Shown: positions 33,014-35,136 of the stretch, piece by piece
Layout: every line of letters starts with the position of its first letter
Position numbering within the stretch: position 1 is the first letter of the stretch
Origin: Steroidobacter sp.
GTDB lineage: Bacteria > Pseudomonadota > Gammaproteobacteria > Steroidobacterales > Steroidobacteraceae
NCBI RefSeq assembly: GCF_016790065.1
Contig: NZ_JAEUPY010000075.1
Coordinates: 1 to 35,136 of the forward strand
Length of the DNA stretch: 35,136 bases
Direction of reading: 5' to 3'
Made by a program: the position numbers and the translations under genes
Notes under the pieces: generated by a model
Database searches by the model: none
Told to the model about the DNA's origin: nothing
Seen by the model: the letters and a program-made list of their open reading frames with translations, nothing else

Positions 33014-33940
33014 ATGGATAAGTTCACCTGCATGGTGGCGTTGGCGAGAGTGGTCGAATTGGGAAGCTTCGCGGAGGCAGCACGGCGCATGGGCGTGTCG
33101 GCGCCGATGGTGACCAAGTACATCGGGCACCTGGAACAGGAGTTGGGCTCGCGTCTGTTGAATCGCTCCACCCATTCACTCAGTCTCACTGACGTCGGTC
33201 AGCTTTATCACCAGCGTTGTGTGCAGATTCTGGAGGACATCGAAGAGGCGGAAGCCGTGGCCGGCGCCAACAACGCCGTGCCGCGCGGCTCATTGAAGAT
33301 TTGCGTCTCGGGTGCCTTCGATCTGTCGCACGTCGGACCGCTGCTGCTGGAATATTCCTCGCGGCATGCCGACGTGCGGCTCGAAGTCACGGTCAGCAAT
33401 CACTTCGTGGATCTGGTGGAAGAAGGTTTCGATCTGGCGGTTCGTGCCAGCGGCCATCTGCGCACCAATCTCACCACGCGCAAACTCGCCACCTCCAGAT
33501 TGGTGGCCTGCGCGTCGCCGGCGTATCTGCAAAAGAATCCGCAGCCGGAGATCCCGGAGAACTTGCTCCAGCACAACTGCCTGGCCTTCACCGATACCGC
33601 GCCCACTTCACAACAGTGGCGCTTCGAGCGCGACGGGCGCAATTCGGTGGTGCAGGCGTTGGGAACGTTACGCGCGACCAGCAATGAGTTACTCAAGCAA
33701 GCGGCGCTACGCGACCAAGGCGTGACGCTACAGCCGACCTTCAACGTTCATCAGGAGCTCAAGGCCGGCGCCTTACGACAGGTGCTGGCCGACTACGATG
33801 CCGGCTCGCTGGGGATCTATTTGATTTATCCGCAGCGCCGGTATCTGGCGACCAAGGTGCGAAGCTTCATCGAGTTGTTGGATGGCCAATGGGGGTCGGA
33901 TCCGGAAGCGGATCCGTTCTGGAACGGCCACGGCGCTTAA
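33014..33940 (+). CDS. LysR-family transcriptional regulator
   Basis: A 308-residue LysR regulator. The start at 33014 follows a strong GGGGGAAAG ribosome binding site, and an in-frame start at 32918 is not needed. The N-terminal winged helix is standard (MDKFTCMVALARVVELGSF, then EAARRMGVSAPMVTKYIGHLEQELGSRLLNRSTHSLSLTDVG). The co-inducer domain covers about 90-300, with RGSLKICVSGAF, VRLEVTVSNHFVDLVEEGFDLAVR and LVACASPAYL. This is the CrgA/AaeR-like subgroup. It is divergent from the lpxR-like gene, which is a possible target; no operator is proven. Its TAA overlaps that of the converging methyltransferase gene. Confidence 0.94.
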   Translation: MDKFTCMVALARVVELGSFAEAARRMGVSAPMVTKYIGHLEQELGSRLLNRSTHSLSLTDVGQLYHQRCVQILEDIEEAEAVAGANNAVPRGSLKICVSGAFDLSHVGPLLLEYSSRHADVRLEVTVSNHFVDLVEEGFDLAVRASGHLRTNLTTRKLATSRLVACASPAYLQKNPQPEIPENLLQHNCLAFTDTAPTSQQWRFERDGRNSVVQALGTLRATSNELLKQAALRDQGVTLQPTFNVHQELKAGALRQVLADYDAGSLGIYLIYPQRRYLATKVRSFIELLDGQWGSDPEADPFWNGHGA

Positions 33941-34524
33941 CCGCTGCGTTCCAGTTCCCACTGACCCCAGGCGACACCTCGACGGACATGCACGCCGCAG
34001 CCGGCGTGCTCGAAATGTCGTTCCAGGCGCGAGCGATACCAACTCGCGCCTCGCAGATTGATGTCGCTGTCGCTGGTGTCGCGATCGGCGTTGTCGCGCC
34101 AATCTTCCTGAGTCGGCGCGTGAAAATACAAAGCACCGCGCGCGAGGCGCGCCAGATTCGCCATCGCCTGCGTCGCTTCGCGGTCAGACAAGTACTGCAT
34201 CACGTCATAACACACGATTAGATCGAACGCTGCGCGCGGCCGATACTTGGCCAGCGACTCGTGCACCCAGCCGTGCTCGCGACACAAGTGTTCGCTCACT
34301 TCCAAGCCCACGTAAGTCGCCTTGGGAAAGGTCGCGAGCAAGGGCTCGCGAAACCAGCCAAGTCCGCAACCCGCATCGAGAATTCGCTTCACCGGCAACT
34401 CCAGTTGCTGGACCAGCGCGGCCACCATCCGGCCGCGGCGGGCCATTTCCTCACGGCTTGTAACCCGCGTGCGGGGATTCATATAGAAGCGCTGATAGAA
34501 GCGGGCGTCGAAACGATTGGACAT
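33937..34524 (-). CDS. Class I SAM-dependent methyltransferase
   Basis: A 195-residue protein from the ATG at 34524, the first position where the sequence becomes family-like; the longer frame to 34767 is Arg/Pro-rich and overlaps the Hsp20 gene. The SAM-binding motif I is ILDAGCGLGWFREPLL (about 48-63), followed by motif II acidic YVGLEVSE and motif IV FDLIVCYDVMQYL, all in the usual order for a Rossmann-fold methyltransferase. The substrate cannot be read. It converges with the LysR gene and shares four bases with it (33937-33940), the two TAA stops being read from one TTAA. It is divergent from the Hsp20 gene, with 113 bp between starts. Confidence 0.85.
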   Translation of the reverse strand: MSNRFDARFYQRFYMNPRTRVTSREEMARRGRMVAALVQQLELPVKRILDAGCGLGWFREPLLATFPKATYVGLEVSEHLCREHGWVHESLAKYRPRAAFDLIVCYDVMQYLSDREATQAMANLARLARGALYFHAPTQEDWRDNADRDTSDSDINLRGASWYRSRLERHFEHAGCGVHVRRGVAWGQWELERSG

Positions 34525-34637
34525 TGGGCTCGAGGGACCTGACCGGCAGTGGCGAGAGTTTACTGGTACGAGCAACCGTTCTTGATAGTCGTACGCGCGG
34601 CCCCACCTACTCGCCATGACCTTGCAGGAACTCAACC

Positions 34638-35042
34638 ATGGCCATTCGTAACCCGCCGTCCTGGATGTGGGCCGAGGCCTGCGAAATGCTGGAGCGAGCC
34701 CAACAGCTGCAGCGCCAGTTCTTTCGCTTCGGCCACGCGGTCGCAGCCGAGCCGCGCTGGGAGCCACCTATCGACATCCTCGCTTATGGCAACGAGGTGC
34801 GAGTCGCTGTGGCGTTACCCGGCGTTGCCGCCGAAGACATCGAGGTCCGCACGGACAGCGGACTGTTGATCGTCAGCGCCGCGCGCGCGTTGCCGGTCAC
34901 CAGCCACGCGACTGCCGTTCACCGGCTGGAAATTCCTTATGGGCGCTTCGAGCGGCGCATCTCGCTGCCCGAAGGTCGTTATCAGTTGCTGGAACAGGTG
35001 TATGCCAACGGCTGCCTGATCCTGCGCCTGGCACAACGCTGA
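34638..35042 (+). CDS. Hsp20 / alpha-crystallin small heat-shock protein
   Basis: A 134-residue small heat-shock chaperone that holds unfolded proteins without ATP. An amphipathic N-terminal helix (CEMLERAQQLQRQFFRF) is followed by the alpha-crystallin domain from about residue 43 (PPIDILAYGNEVRVAVALPGVAAEDIEVR ... RFERRISLPEG ... NGCLILRLAQR). The domain ends only a few residues before the stop, so the usual C-terminal extension with an I-x-I/V motif, which ties dimers into larger oligomers, is missing. It is followed after 21 bp by another gene on the same strand, probably co-transcribed. A sigma-32-type promoter was not recognised. Confidence 0.88.
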   Translation: MAIRNPPSWMWAEACEMLERAQQLQRQFFRFGHAVAAEPRWEPPIDILAYGNEVRVAVALPGVAAEDIEVRTDSGLLIVSAARALPVTSHATAVHRLEIPYGRFERRISLPEGRYQLLEQVYANGCLILRLAQR

Positions 35043-35063
35043 TTAGCGGGGAGCCTCACGTAA

Positions 35064-35136
35064 ATGTCCGACTCAAATCGTAAGAAATCTCAGCCCGAAA
35101 GCCTCGAGAAAGACGTGCACACCATTACCGACGACA
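35064..35136 (+). CDS. Start of a further gene, cut by the window edge
   Basis: An ATG at 35064 opens a frame to the end of the window (24 codons): MSDSNRKKSQPESLEKDVHT and onward, hydrophilic and charged. GGAG about 14 bases upstream is a possible ribosome binding site. It lies 21 bp after the Hsp20 gene. In several gammaproteobacteria a Lon-type protease gene follows such an Hsp20 gene, and a charged N-terminus fits, but 24 residues cannot establish it. Confidence 0.5.
   Translation, partial: MSDSNRKKSQPESLEKDVHTITDD

Noticed and set aside
34525-34767. N-terminal extension of the methyltransferase
   Set aside because: The extension overlaps the divergent Hsp20 gene and is low-complexity; the family sequence starts after the ATG at 34524.
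1-35136. tRNA, rRNA, CRISPR array, insertion sequence or prophage
   Set aside because: No tRNA-type T-loop/acceptor pairing, no regularly spaced repeats, and no transposase or integrase-like ORF were seen on either strand.

Overview
The window is high-GC, gene-dense, and reads as a chromosomal segment of a free-living gammaproteobacterium. A Xanthomonadales/Nevskiales/Steroidobacter-like relative is the best guess, from the Caulobacter/Xanthomonas-type TonB-dependent receptor, the secreted M28 peptidase, LpxR, YbaL, PbpC and YgiQ homologues and the codon use. This assignment is inference; there is no rRNA or other marker. I see no tRNA, rRNA, CRISPR array, insertion sequence or phage gene. 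About 23 complete protein genes, one tiny leader ORF and one 3'-truncated gene can be supported.

Layout. 250-4482 (+): penicillin-binding protein 1C and a YbaL/Kef-type cation:proton antiporter. 4485-8142 (-): a compact operon of a ribbon-helix-helix-like regulator, a conserved hypothetical protein, glycerol kinase, and a membrane protein resembling an M48 peptidase whose HExxH site is lost. 8220-9342 (-): a Xre/RES toxin-antitoxin pair. 9502-11640 (-): a PAS-PAS-GGDEF-EAL c-di-GMP enzyme. 11800-18734 (-): three secreted or outer-membrane proteins (gamma-glutamyltransferase family, TonB-dependent receptor, M28 aminopeptidase lipoprotein) that look like a peptide-scavenging set. 18780-19268 (+): a flavodoxin-fold protein.

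19439-24139 (+) is the most unusual part. A 30-codon leader ORF is coupled by ATGA overlap to a receiver-like/winged-helix-like protein. It is followed by a CvnD/MglA-type small GTPase, three roadblock/LC7-like proteins (two of them tandem paralogues) and a second, divergent GTPase with a long C-terminal extension. This resembles Streptomyces conservons and Myxococcus MglAB polarity modules, but with a different gene set: no CvnA-type kinase, two GTPases and three roadblock proteins. It is the best candidate here for an undescribed signalling or polarity system. A membrane-anchored protein follows after a probable terminator.

24891-25656 (-): an SRPBCC protein and an ArsR regulator, with two matching palindromes placed over their promoter. 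25857-31439 (+): an Ig-repeat/beta-propeller-like lipoprotein, 3-methyladenine DNA glycosylase and YgiQ radical SAM protein. 31489-32610 (-): an LpxR-type lipid A deacylase, sharing a terminator region with ygiQ. 33014-33940 (+): a LysR regulator that meets a methyltransferase (33937-34524, -) tail to tail. 34638 to the end (+): an Hsp20 small heat-shock protein and the start of a further gene, possibly a protease, cut by the window edge.
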